From positions 60,802,248-60,866,247 of the forward strand of contig NC_088711.1 in the NCBI RefSeq assembly GCF_963576615.1: a stretch of DNA of 64,000 nt, given 5' to 3'. Positions 11,701-23,654 of the stretch are shown piece after piece (positions within the stretch are counted from its first letter, which is position 1; each line of letters starts with the position of its first letter). Both the position numbers and the translations under genes were made by a program. Source of the stretch: Watersipora subatra (Eukaryota > Bryozoa > Gymnolaemata > Cheilostomatida > Watersiporidae). The notes beneath the pieces were generated by a model. It saw only the letters and a program-made list of their open reading frames with translations, did no database searches and was not told the DNA's origin.

Positions 11701-14700
11701 TTGAGTTATACATATTGTCAAATAGCAATATAACTGTACGCACATCAGCTTGTTTTAAGGCTGAAAATGTAAAGCTTGGAACTAAGGCCTGTGAACAAGA
11801 AAAAAATACAAGGTCACAAAATTACTTATGATTTAATCCTCAATAAGTAATATTCAACAGTCAATAGTATCAGATGAGTCAAAACAGGTGATAGATTATA
11901 TATTTGTAGATTTGGAGATGGTATCAGCAAACCACACAGACAAGCAGAACAATGTGATGACCTACGCTAACAGACCATTCTCGCTGTATTGCTGTGCCAC
12001 AGGCTATGCTTATTTCAGATGGTGAGTAATACATATTACAATCCTTACCTACGAGACTATTATGTGGGGCTAACAATGTACATGCAATGCAACTCATGCT
12101 CACTGAATTAGAATGTTTGAACTTGAACCACTTCTAACTTGCCTCACTACATGAGTTAAAGCATCAGCTAGTTGTAAATGCAAATAGGATAATTGCTTTT
12201 GTATTCCTTTATAGCCCAAATCCTAACTTGTTTTCCTTTTACATAAATGTATTTACATTTCTCACTAACTATTCTATGATACATTGTAGTTATTGAAATA
12301 CTAAAACTTGTCCTTTTATTATGATTTAGAGCCTCCTATTTGCTGTTTTGTGTACCATCTTCCTTTAAAAATGTTATATCAGTATTACATTTTTAGTATT
12401 CCACATGTACACAAAAACAATACTTCAACCTAGTGAAATTTTTAGCTGTTTTGTTTTTTGAGAAACAATAAATTAACAGCAAAGAAATATTTTATTAAGT
12501 CAAAAGGAGGCAATAACAAAGATTAATAAAAACTACAAAATGGTAGGCCTACTTGATAATTTTTATATCAAAGCAAAAAAGCTTTGACGGTATTCATGGC
12601 AAAAGAGTCAAAACAGTTTTCAATTTAACACGAAACATAAAAACATCACTTCTGTAATATAAACAAAGCATTGGTTTTAATCTGATGTTTAGTTGGTACA
12701 CATCATTGTGTTGGGAAGAGTGATGGTAACACTAAACCAAAGCTATGGTAGGAATGATATATACTAATTTATATTCAGTAGCTACTTGCTATTAACCTGT
12801 GGTTGAGTGAGTTTACTATACTTAACCAACCTTCCAAAAGCCCATTTTTAACCATACTATTAGCAAAAATGGTATACTGCCAAACAAACCTCTCTTATGA
12901 GTGAAAACACAGACACTTGAAACTTCGTATTCAAATATGCCAGGCCATAGCAGTTGAAGCACTTTACTGCAAGCTGATTGGCTAGCATAAGCAAAGAGTG
13001 GGCATAAAACTTGTTATCATTATATCACGTACTCAGTTTTGTGTGCCAACATGACATATGCGTGAAATTGCTTCATAGCGACCTGTATGAATGTCACAAC
13101 TTGTATGATTTTAGAAAAAAAATTAAAACTTAATTTGGCTCACATTCTGTGTACAAATGTTGAGCTTCAAATGCTGAAATCAAGCCTGGCACAGTTTTGT
13201 AAAAGCAATACTACGTTCAAATTTCCCACTCCTGAGGTCATAAGGTTCATGAGGTCATAAGCTCTATGAGAATAAATACTAACTGCAACATGGCTGGAGT
13301 AATTTTCTAAAAATAAAGGCTGTATTGCTTATATATCTCAGCCCTTTAAATTTGTCCCGTTTATTTTTTTACCCGCTTGCAACAGGTATAAAGGTGGAGT
13401 GAAGCTCGGATCATCAACTCCCCACATGTTTCAGTATAATGATGAAGAAACCAGAGAAAAGGTTTTCTGGTATCAGCTCACTAGTGCGGACTGTAGCAAC
13501 ACATCAGTGCCAAAATTTTATGAATGCACATTTGTCTGCGAAGCATTTTCTGAAAACAGTTCAGAAAGCGTCTCCCAAAACATCACTGTAACAGTCTATG
13601 ATAAAGGTGAGTTTTGTTGGCTAAGTCGTAATCTATCTTCTGTTATGGGCTCACAATTTTCATATCAGCTTTATGACTATAAATCTGGCATATTTTTCCC
13701 TAGCTATGTATTAGCCAACTTTTACTTGCTGGAAAAGGTATTCAGAAGAGAGACTCAGACATGCATTAATACACGTGTAAGCTGATAGTAAGATGACACA
13801 GTGAAATGAAAAGCTACATTGAGAAGACAACTCTTCTTTTTTGCTTTTTTTGGTTATCTTGTTGAGCTAGTAGTCAGAGGGTGTGAATGAGAAAATCAAT
13901 TATTGTCTCATTTAATTGGGATAGTTTTAAATACACAGTTTAATTTCTAAATATTAAATTATCAGTAAAATATTTTATTAAATATAAATTGCATAATGAA
14001 ACCGATTTGACAGAAATAAATTTGCATGTTAAAAACATATTTTTTCTTTCAAGCATGTGTTGAACTATAAATTATTGCTATAAGAGAGTTGAACATTCAT
14101 AGATCCCTTCCGTAAAAATTGTCAATCATTAACAAGTGTTCTCACGACTTTATCAGAATTCTATGTGCGAGTGATGCTTCTTGAATTACTAGAGCTTGTT
14201 GCCGAGCCTGCATCAGTCCCAGAATTTGTCAATGCGTCTGCGGAAACATGTCTATATGAAGGACAGACTTTGCACGCTTTCTGCTACCTCTGGTACGACA
14301 GCAATGAGAATTTTTATGAAAAGAAAATAAAACTGTTGATGGAGAATGGTACCTCTGTGTCTGATCTCATTGATAAATCAGTTCCTAGAGAGACCCGGAG
14401 AATACTTGAGGACTTTGTTGATCCCATGTAAGTTATGACCACCTGTTCAGTTCAACTATGTCGAAAAAAACTTAAGACCAAAAATTTCTGGGGAAGCTCT
14501 TGAACTATGTACTGGTTATAATTAGCTGATGTTGTATGAGCTTGCCAATAGCTGTCCTACATACTGACACTTGGTTTAACCAAGTACTTGTGCTTTAGTT
14601 CTATAATTAGTTTTTGCATTGACGTCATTTCCTGTTTGTTGTTTTATTATGCAGTAGTTCAAATGTACTTGAAAATATTGCCAGACTAACTGAAATGCTC

Positions 14701-17700
14701 AAGAACTTTACAACAATCTATATACAGTAGATGCTCCTATTATAATGTTTACCTTCTATAACTTAAATCCCACATCATAATTATAAAGAATTTAAGTGAA
14801 GTTTTTTCTTCGTATTACGTAAAAAATTCCATATAATGTAAAGTGTCAAGTCAGGTGAGTTCTTAAATCCGATTTGAATGGTAGCCTATATCGCTGCCGA
14901 TAATGGTAGCCTATATCGCTGCCGCTGCAAGAAAAAGAGACTTACGTATAGCGTTATATCTGCTTTATTACATATCAAATTTATATAACATGCGAGTTCG
15001 TCATGATAGACTAGTAGATGCGTCGACAACACAGAGAATAGGGTAGCTGCACAATTGTTCATAAATACTTGAAGGCGATTGGATAGAGCAGGTGTTAAAG
15101 CATCAGTCAACCAAACACAATGTCACAAGTTGGAGTATCATTGAAAGTTATCTTCTAAGCTAACCTTGAACCCTGGATACAGATAGATGGTGAACAAGTA
15201 GCACCACTTTTTATAGCTATAGTAAATATATTTTTGTTTTGTTTCACTGTAGGCGTATAAAATATTTGTTATTAGTTTTACTTTGCAGAATAGATTTTGC
15301 TGATTAGAAAAATAACAAATCGCTGTAAATGAATGTCGAAGATGTGCACTCGCCATCATCTTATTATAGAATTACCGCAGTCATAATCTATAAAATCATA
15401 CTTTGCTGCACTGCATCTAAACTGACGGCTAATATGAATATGTAGTAATTGACTAACTTGCAATAAGTACGCAGAACATTAAGGTCATTAATATGGTGGA
15501 TAAAACTAGAGCAGTATTTTGGTTTCTGTATTTATTCATAGCTGCACTTTGGCTCTCACCCTAGTCCTAGATCATATAAACACTAAGAACTTTTGCTATT
15601 TGTTAAAACACATCGGAATCTTCAGCTGGAAGAAGTAGCCAAAGCAAATAAAATCTGAAAGGTTCAAACTGGATGGCTAAGTCACGCACAATTTGATTGG
15701 TTCAGTTCCAACCAAAGCTTGAACCACATTGGATTGCATATTGTTGTGGAAGTCAGCGCTGACTAGCCACTTGCAAGTGGGCTCTGTGTATATGTTGTCT
15801 TACATCAAATGAGTAATAATGTAGCTCTCATGTACAACTGTAATTGTTTCAAGCAAGGTGACTGGTGAATGAGCGTGGCTCTTTATTACACAAGCTATAT
15901 AAGTATAAAAAGACAGAACAATTCGACACAATCAAGCGTGATGCTGAATTGAGTTCACAAATAATAAATACTCAAGCAGCTACACTTTTAAATGTAAGAA
16001 TGTCAAAATATATGCAAATACACAGCTGCACAGAGATAAGTTAGTGTTACCAAGCTGTTCTTAATGATTCGTAACTCTTTGTAATTCTCAGTCCTTTGTT
16101 TTGTAGTTCATAGTGTGTATCACTTGCCCTGTGCTCTTTGTTCTCCGTCTCACTAGGGTGTCTTCACTTGTTGCAATATTCTTACCCCTCCTGTCAAACA
16201 TTGGCTTACAGCTCCTTATATACTGAGTTATGTGATAGTCTATTGGCTTTCCATCAAAGCTGGCTGGCGTATTACTACGCTAGTCCCAGAATAGCTTGAT
16301 ACATATGGCTATTAAAAATAGCTGAGCTTAGCAAATTCATTACAATATTATTATATGTTATATATTATATTATGTATATATGCAGTATTATATATACACA
16401 TAATATGTGTATATATAATACATGTGTGTATATACATACATGTATTATATGTATGTATGTGTATGTATATATGAGTATATATGTATTATATGTAATATAA
16501 TGTAGTAGTATATATAAAATAATATGCCATTCAATAAGATTCAGGAAACAAACAATAGAGTTTCATAACAATACAAAAGAAATAGATAGAACGATGTAAA
16601 CTTTTCAAGTTTGATTCCCGACACTTGTGGCTGCTTTGGCCGCGATAGGTAGTTACAGTTTGACCAGCAGCGATCGTTGTAGTATTTCAAATACTTTAAG
16701 CTGGCAACTGACCAGCAATGCATTACTCCCTGACATTTCAGTAATTCATTTGAAAGCCAATCATACTTTTAGAGTTTCACTTTGATCCGTTAATGTTGAA
16801 GCTTGCATATAGCGAAGCCATTCAGTAGAATGTCTGGCCTCGAGCATTGTTATAAATTTAGATAACACAATAATTTATAAAAACGTTATAATTTAGATAG
16901 CTCATACTAGCACGCTTGCTTTGAACAGATTTGAAGTCATGGATACAGAGATTGCTGTTAGGCAGAAAAACAAGCACTGATGTGTTCAACACACGCTTTG
17001 GACATCATTGGTTGTACGTTTAGCATGTTGGTTTGGTGTTGAGCTTAGCTTGTGTCTCATTGGCTAGTTTTGTTAACTGTGAGGGCATTACTTGTGTCGA
17101 AACAAGGTCGCAGTATCGGTACAATAGTTATTTTGTACATAATAAAAAAACGGTTAGTACTGTAGTAGCCTTGTAGTAGCCTTGTAGTAGCCTAGTATAG
17201 CCTTGATATTTTGATATAACAACTAGTGCAGGTACAGTAGACGCCCCTATAATGCTCTAGGGACGTCTACTGTACTACTAATAACTGTGAGAATAAGACA
17301 TGATAAAGTAAGGCATACAGTTTCAGTCTGTATGACGATGAAGTGCTAACACTCTGCCCTTGACAAAGCTTAGGACCTCAGACTATTGACCTATTTAGCA
17401 ATTGCCTAGATGCTAAGGCTAAAGTTAAAATGTATAAAAGCTAACAAATGCAGAACTCGGTTTATCACTCTCCAAGAATGTTAGCAATGTAGAATAACTT
17501 GATAAGGGAAAAATGATTTGCTGTTTGTTAGCCACTGTTCGGTTTTGAGATGGAAGTTAGACTTGTTAAAGGTTGACTTGCAACAAAATTCACATTACAG
17601 TTATTTGGTATCATAAGATTCACCATGTCTTACTCTGTTGTGTTGTAGGTGCAAAATATATGGGAATGTGATTACAAGCTCTTCAAAGCTAAAAAACGAA

Positions 17701-20336
17701 CAGTTAATCGCAGCCACACGAGACCGCCGTAGTTTGGATTCCCTTTCCAAAACGGCTCAAATGGGACTTAGTTGTTACAGGATGGTTTCTGTTTACACTT
17801 TCATGCAATCTCATTCGTTGAAATATTTTCACAAATATACTTCACGCATTCAATAAAACCATGTCTATTGTTCTTACGCGTCTGTTTTATTGTCATTGTA
17901 ATGCTGTCACTTTTAGCACTGATATCTTATAACTTACCAACAAAATTCGTTAAACTTTTTAACCTTAGCTCGAAGGAGTACATATCATTGTCTGATAATC
18001 ATGACGAGCCTGTTGGTTACCTGTGATAATCGAAAAGTGCTGCAAAAATTATTTTCGAAGTATTGGGTCACATGATCAGATTACGACTTGACGATTAGTC
18101 CAAGCCGAAACAAAACTGTAAAGTAGCGAACATCTATATTTGATACAGGGTCTTCGGTAAAACCCGAAGTGTTTGTCATAAACTAGTGCTACGATAAGTT
18201 TTATATTGAGCTTTTTATTGGCCTTTTAATTCACGTGAGAACATCACGTGACAAGACGATAACCAAACTGTAATGAATGTGTCAGATAAATAAAAAGATT
18301 CCAATCTACGGCGGCTTTTCGTTTTTGAGCTTTTAAGAGCTTGTAATCACTTTTCCATGTATTTGGCACCTACAACACAACAGAGTAAGACATGGTGAAT
18401 CTTTTGATACCAAATAACTGTAATGTGAATTTTATTGCAAGTCAACCTTTAAGCGAACAACATTTTAATAGGACTTCTGATTCTATTATGTAATAAAACT
18501 TATAACATGTATAGGTTATATTATTCAGTGAACTATTGTTTGTCTTCTTCTGGATGGCTACAATGTACTAGTCTTGTACTATTAGGTGAGCATAGATCAG
18601 AATGCTCTTACAACCAGAAGCCTTATTAGGAAGTTAGCCCGAGCACCATTATTCACAGGTTGGGCGCTTTTTGATTGAGTGACACCATACCGTGCTGACC
18701 TTACCACAACTTTTGCCTATTAATGCTACATTTTTGTATTTAGCATGTCGATTTACTTTTCCTCTGTGTTACAGTTTCAGCAAGGTTCAGTATATCATTA
18801 CGATCTACAATGTGACGACGGAGTTCCTGAACCAGACCTACACGTGTCAGTCAGTCACCAATCCTACAGTTAAGAGAAGCTTCTTCGTAGGAATATGTGG
18901 AGAAGGTAAAACCATTTTCAGCGATGAATCACACTGCCTTGACTAACAAACGGTTCATCTACGAATAATATTAGTTGATCACTATTTGGACAGGTTCAAG
19001 AGCTCTGTCACACAAATCAAACACAAGATTGCAGCCAGAAAACTGATTGCTGGTAAATCAGGGGAAAGAATTTAGTTTAAAGGACTTCTAGGTTGCTTAT
19101 CACCGCACTCCATTGCTTGAAATGTTTTGATGATGAACGAAACAAATATTCTGAGGTGTGTATCTTCATGCTTGGCTCAGTAGTTTGTGATGAGGAGGAA
19201 ACTTCCTAACTCCACTAAAACTGACTACCCAAGTTTGCATTATAGCACCGAGAAGCACTTATACTATATGTCAGCTGTGACAGCTTGAGCATGCTTCTCT
19301 CTAATCTAATTCATTGCACTACTTTATGCCCTTTATTTATGAAAAGTCTACCGTAAATATTTGTGCACCTTCACTGATGTCAAATAAAAACTGCTTATTG
19401 CCCAATTGAGTACATGTAACACAAAATCTAACAATAACAGACAGCATTCCTGTATCTCATATGTATAGGCAGCGATAGCCTATGATTTGTAACTTTTTGG
19501 CTTTTCATTGGGTCATGTAAGTGCAGTTTAAAAGAAAGTGAAGACTACAGGCTAAAAGAAATATGGCAATAATAAACTAATTTACTTGAACTAGATGTTG
19601 TTAGAGACTTCCCCATCTGCTTTTTACTTTTTGTTCACCATGTGAAACAAGGAGAAAACGACTCCTAAAATATTCCAATTGAATTTCAATGGGGGGCTCA
19701 ATCATTGGCCAACTTTTCAATCGTCTGTCTGAGATTAAAAGTGGTAACATTTAAAACAAGATCATGGTTTAAAATGTAGATGTTTGAAGCACTAATAAAC
19801 ACCAAAATAATTAAGTCGTTAATCAAAACCCAAAAGCTAAGAGATTAAAATGCAAAAAGGGAGTTCAACCTATTTTTTTTTAAATTAAAACTTGAAAAAC
19901 TATGAATAATAAGCTAGAAATTCCCCTGTCATACAGCCCACAAATAATAAATTATCCATATTTTTACTTGAGAATGTTTGTGTAGTGTAAAGATCACAAT
20001 TAAAACTTAAAATATTTACCAAATGTTTTTTTGTATTTTAATGAAAATTCTTAAAATTTAAAACACTTCATTAAAATCCTAACTTCTAAAAAAAATAACT
20101 CTGAGAAACTATTGAGAATCATTCTACAAAAATATAACAGTCAAACTGTTTGGTACATGTTTTGGCAGCTGAATCCGAAGTCATAAGGGAGTTGGATATT
20201 TCCCTGAAGATTGGAATTCTTCTCTCCTTGCTTGTTTTATTAGTCGCCATAGCAACCATTCTGCTGGTGAAGTTTAATGCCTACGCAAATCTTTGGTACA
20301 AAGTTCATATACTCCGCCAAGTTCAACAAACAGCAG
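8736..20336 (+). CDS. Ig-superfamily type I membrane receptor, IL-1R-like in layout (3' end unresolved)
   Basis: Six exons assembled by phase: 8736-8853, 11910-12021, 13386-13606, 14157-14427, 18775-18905, 20169-20336 (intron phases 1,2,1,2,1, last exon ending in phase 1). About 340 residues are visible. Residues 1-20 form a signal peptide (start in CACCATGG context). Ig domain 1: C67/C68, W77, then YEC at 122-124. Ig domain 2: C193, LWY at 195-197, then YTC at 263-265. Several N-glycosylation sequons are present. A transmembrane helix spans about 299-318, followed by a juxtamembrane KFNAYANLWYKVHI. Phase-1 boundaries around Ig units are typical of this superfamily. The layout and the LWY after the helix recall IL-1 receptor-like proteins, but no TIR domain was found, so a signalling role is unproven. 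Other Ig receptors are equally possible. Confidence 0.72.
8880..9115 (+). repeat. Interspersed repeat family R, copy 2
   Basis: Matches 2,290-2,450 in order and strand (TGTATGTATGTATAACTTT, then GAGTGAGTTGAACA, then GGTAATCTGATAAT). It lies in intron 1 of the Ig receptor gene. Confidence 0.45.
9246..9737. repeat. 21-bp minisatellite (ACATAGACACAGTCACAGACA type)
   Basis: About 490 bp of tandem units with core GACAACATAGACACAGTCAC, mixed with a TTAGATATCACAGACAAC variant. Because the period is seven codons and the unit lacks stops in several frames, both strands show long open frames; these are repeat artefacts. Located in intron 1 of the Ig receptor gene. Confidence 0.9.
10160..10490 (+). mobile_element. 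LINE 3' fragment with tail
   Basis: Frame ending at the stop near 10,272 reads SYQASKVWNQLPADIWEI and then FRTVLKQHLLSRL. This is the typical C-terminal signature (VWNxLPxxI...FxxxLKxxLL) of many LINE reverse transcriptase ORFs. A 3' UTR of about 210 bp follows, ending AATAAAATTCAATT. Part of the UTR recurs at 27,000-27,115. 5'-truncated; it sits in intron 1 of the Ig receptor gene. Confidence 0.7.
11120..11290 (+). repeat. tRNA-related SINE copy (family S)
   Basis: Block AAAGTGTAACACAAATCTGC is followed by a tRNA-like stretch (GATTAGTGCAGATGTTAGAG ... AGTCCGAATCC) resembling pol III A and B boxes. It lies in intron 1 of the Ig receptor gene. Confidence 0.5.
14985..15135 (+). repeat. tRNA-related SINE copy (family S), partial
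   Basis: CGAGTTCGTCATGATAGAC, then GCACAATTGTTCAT, then GGCGATTGGATAGAGCAGG and TTAAAGCATCAGTCAACC. The same block order is seen at 11.1 kb. It lies in intron 4 of the Ig receptor gene. The A-box-like part is well kept, and the B-box part is lost. Confidence 0.45.
16345..16525. repeat. AT-rich palindromic microsatellite
   Basis: Alternating TA/TG dinucleotides with many self-complementary stretches (ATACATGTAT, TATATACATAC). Simple sequence within intron 4 of the Ig receptor gene. Confidence 0.85.
17233..17274. mobile_element. 42-bp palindrome: minimal TA-flanked MITE remnant
   Basis: TACAGTAGACGCCC is followed after 14 bases by GGACGTCTACTGTA, an inverted repeat with one bulge/mismatch and TA at both ends. 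A diverged single end (TACAGTAGATGCTCCTATTAT) is seen at about 14,725. This looks like mariner-type terminal repeats joined after nearly complete internal deletion. Confidence 0.6.
17566..18452. mobile_element. Foldback MITE with about 150-bp inverted arms
   Basis: The left arm from 17,570 (AGGTTGACTTGCAA...) is mirrored by the right arm ending at 18,448. About 150 bases per arm are conserved, including GTTATTTGGTATCA and CTCTGTTGTGTTGTAG. Both ends carry TTAA (17,566-17,569 and 18,449-18,452). A TTAA duplication suggests a piggyBac-type mechanism, but a TA duplication (mariner-type) would also fit. No transposase inside. It lies in intron 4 of the Ig receptor gene. Confidence 0.8.
18906..20168 (+). 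other. Intron 5 of the Ig receptor gene
   Basis: AT-rich sequence. I see no ORF, tandem array or element ends in it. Confidence 0.5.
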
Positions 20337-20756
20337 GTAATTATATTGAAACGTATTAATGTCTGCCCAAAGCATGTAGGTAAATTGTGGTGATTTTTTT
20401 ACTTGTTTTATGTGATGCTGCTGAAAACATACTAATTTCACTTTGTTGAAATTATGTCTGTGGCAGCTGCAAATATATTCTTACTTCTCAGCTAGTAAAT
20501 TTTACAACTGCTGTAAGTTTTAACGTGCTGAACACCGATTGCTGTGCTGACTTGCTGGGAATGACGGGATCAGCATCCAGTGTAGACTTTCATTGCACAG
20601 TTTAATCTTATTAGTTTACATGTCGTGAAAGATTAATAATATTATTACGCATAAAAAACATTCTTAACAATAAATTTTATTAAGGTTTATTGGAAAGTAT
20701 CAGTATTTTTTTATCATTTGCAATTGTTTTTGATGTTTGAGGTGATCATAACCTAT

Positions 20757-21155
20757 ATAGTCAGCGAATGCAGTAAGATCGCACAGACAGAATATAAAGG
20801 GTGGCATGACAAAGTGGCAAGTGCAGTGCACTGGCACATATGCAAGAAACATGAGTTGCCCCGCACAGAAAAATGGTACGACCACCGGGCAGAAGCTGTA
20901 TTGGAGAATGAGAAAGTGAAGCTGCTATGGGACTTCAACGTGCAGACAGACAAGGTTATTGAAGCTAGAAGACCAGACCTGATACTAATAAACAAAGAAA
21001 CCAAACAATGTCAGGTCATAGACATAGCAATACCTGGAGACACAAGGGTAGTACAGAAGGAAGATGAGAAGATTGGTAAATACAAAGAGCTTGGGTTCGA
21101 GATAAACAGACTGTGGAAGGTGAAGACAGAAGTGATACCAATGCAATGGGGGTAG
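20757..21155 (+). mobile_element. LINE C-terminal fragment with restriction-like endonuclease motif
   Basis: The open frame has a short cysteine/histidine region (CSKIAQTEYKGWHD ... VHWHICKKH). It is followed by LLWDFNVQTDKVIEARRPDLILI and CQVIDIAIPGD. The pattern RPDxxxx...xxIDxAxP is the PD-(D/E)xK-type nuclease motif found at the C-terminus of some LINE reverse transcriptases (R2/NeSL-like elements). The RT part is missing, so this is a 5'-truncated copy. It abuts the hAT element that follows and lies in the region after exon 6 of the Ig receptor gene. Confidence 0.65.
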
Positions 21156-21540
21156 CAATGGCATCTTCAACAAAACGAACCATTCCCAGAGCTACAATGG
21201 AAGCCTCACAAAGTAAACAAAATAGAAACGAATCTACGAGAGAATTTCAAGATGAGTAGACCCTGGAATATGCATTCATTTTTAGGCATGGCAAACCGCA
21301 ATGTCTATTGTGTCAGGAAATGATCTCCGCTAACAAGAAGACAAACATCAAACGACATCATGTGACAAAGCACAGAGAGTTTACCGCAACATTTTCACTG
21401 GGATCTTTAGCTAGACATCAAAGCTAGATAAACTTCAAAAATCACTAACTTCTTCAGAAAATATACTAGTTTCTTTCCCAGCTACTGATAAACGCGCTAC
21501 AGAAGCTTCTCTACGAGTCTCAAAGATTCTAGCAAAAGCA

Positions 21541-23300
21541 TTGCTTCCCTGTTCTCATGCTGAGATTGTAAAAGAATGCACTGTTGAGGCTATGCAAACA
21601 CTTTTTCCAGATAAGCGTGATGTGATTGGTAAAGTCAAGGCAATACCACTTTCTAGGAAAACTACCACTGGTAGAATTGAAAGCATGAATGGTCATCTCA
21701 GAATGACTATGCTAACCCATATAGACCAGGCGGATTACTTTTCAATTGCCATTGATGAATCTACTGATATAATGGATGCAGCTCAATTAGAAGTCTTCAT
21801 AAGGTATGTAGGCTACTGTGTGTACACTAACAACTGGTAATCATTTTTACCATGCATTTGCAAGATGAAGTCATACAAGTGCATTTTAAAAGACAGCAAA
21901 GCGAGAACACAACTCCAAGTAGAAAATGTTGCACTTATTTTATGATACTTGTTTCAAAGTGACTAACCCACACATTTATACTACATGCTTCTTTATGAAG
22001 CATCAGTATGTTTCTTTGTAAAGCATATTATTATGCTTTAGTCATATACCCTGTGTTGCAGATTCTTTGATGGTGAAGAAAGGAAGGAGGAACTTCTTAC
22101 TTTGGTTGGATTAGAAGGAGAAACCACCGGTCAGGCTACCTATGATGCTCTCGTCAAAAGACTTGACGAGATGAAGATACCTCTTCACAAATGCATATCT
22201 GTAACAACAGATGGCGCACCAGCCATGGTTGGAAGAGATCAAGGGCTCATAGCTAGATTGAAGAAGGATATGCCATCAATGCTAGCATTCCATTGCATCA
22301 TCCACCAAACTGTTTTATGCAGAAAACTAAATGATCACTTTCAACAACTAATGTGTAAGGCTATGAAAATGATCAACTTCCTCAGAAGTCAATCGGCTCT
22401 CAGACACAGAAACTTGAGGAAGTTTCTCAAAGAAAGCGATGCCACTTGTGAAGGTTTACTAACATACAATAACATTAGATGGCTAAGTAAGGGAAATGCT
22501 CTGTTGAGATTGTGGAGTATTCGTCATGAGCTAACCTCATTTCTAAATACATGCACAAGCCTGATTGCAAGGCAGTTTCAAGAGATGATGAGCTCTTCTA
22601 AAAATATGAGTGACCTTGCCTTCTTTGCTGACATCTGTGGCCATTTGAATGATTTGAATCTCAAGCTTGAAGGGAAGAACAAGACTATCATTAATATACT
22701 ACCAGCTGTTCAAGCCTTCTCTCATAAGTTGGAGTTGTTTCTGATGGATATGCCAGGTGATACGCTTCACTTTCCTACTCTAAAAGCATTTTAGATGACG
22801 ATGAAGAAATGGCGTCTTGTACAGCTGAGTACACTCACTTTATAGAAAAGCTGCAACAAAAGTTTAGCAATTGATTTAGTCAGTTTCAATCTTTGAAGCA
22901 TATCATACAACTCATAAAGGCACCACAGAAGGCAAAGCCTAATGGAGAGTGGGTTGCTCAGTTGCCATTGAAAAGTGTTAATGTCTCATCTCTGCAACTG
23001 GAGTTGTGTAACCTCAAAGGTACAGGTATAGATGATATTGAGGAGGGGTTCTACTTGAAAGCTTCAACAAAGGCTGAATATCCACAGCTTGCTCAACTAG
23101 GAAGATGGTTGTACACTGTGTTTGCTGCCACATATATATGTGAATCAGCATTTTCATACATGAATAATATCAAGAGCGAGTTGAGATCCACTCTGACCCA
23201 AGATCACTTGTGTCAGCTCCGAAGAATAGCATGCTGCAGTAGAGAGCCAGACTACCAAGAGATAATGAGCAGCCATAAACAATTCCATGTATCTCACTAA
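21541..23300 (+). pseudogene. hAT transposase pseudogene
   Basis: The coding pieces of the element above, read in three open stretches (21,541-21,840, 22,102-22,794, 22,893-23,300). The DDE-type catalytic region is represented by the IDEST aspartate/glutamate and the TTDGAPA aspartate. The C-terminal hAT dimerisation segment retains its conserved aromatic/serine core (SAFSYMNNIKS). A stop at 22,792-22,794 breaks the second stretch from the third, and an intron-like gap of about 240 bp separates the first two. That gap starts at a GTATGT-type donor and ends at TGCAG, so the ancestral gene may have contained an intron. Confidence 0.78.
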
Positions 23301-23310
23301 ACTTTAAGTT

Positions 23311-23576
23311 ATACAAAGCTCTTTAGGCTCACTTCAACATTATTCAATGTTATTTTAAAAGTATTTTAATAAATAAATTTAATTACAATACCACTACCAA
23401 ACTTGTATTATCAGTATGAAATGTTATAATGTAGCTCTTCATGAAATGTTATACTGTTATACAAAGCTCTTTAGACTCACTTCAACATTATTCAATGCTA
23501 TTGTAAAAGTATTCTAATAAATAAATTTTATTACAACCACTACCAAACTTGTATTATCAGAATGAAATGTTATACC
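23311..23576 (+). repeat. 148-bp tandem duplication in the hAT 3' region
   Basis: ATACAAAGCTCTTTAGGCTC at 23,311 recurs with few changes at 23,459. The two units share the AATAAATAAATTTxATTAC poly(A)-signal-like stretch. The duplication lies between the transposase stop and the right terminal repeat. Confidence 0.75.
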
Positions 23577-23654
23577 GATACACATATTATGCGGCTCCCA
23601 AAAATCTTGCAACTTTGAAATTTGGCTCTTTGAGAAAAACTTTGCCCACCCCTG

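Larger units (their letters stand above)
21160..23654 (+). mobile_element. Degenerate hAT transposon with transposase remnants
   Basis: The right end is a hAT-type terminal repeat: TTTGCCCACCCCTG at 23,641-23,654, that is, CAGGGGTGGGCAAA inverted. The left end is not found. Transposase pieces of the SCAND3/ZBED/GTF2IRD2-related type occur in order. A zinc finger (CLLC ... HxxxxH) at about 21,300-21,385 is interrupted by stop codons upstream and downstream. 21,541-21,804 encodes AEIVKEC ... PLSRKTTTGRI ... FSIAIDESTDI. 22,102-22,794 encodes the TTDGAPAMVGRDQG motif and HCIIHQ. 22,893-23,300 encodes the C-terminal dimerisation part (FAATYICESAFSYMNNIKS). Frameshifts and stops make it non-functional. 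Confidence 0.87.
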
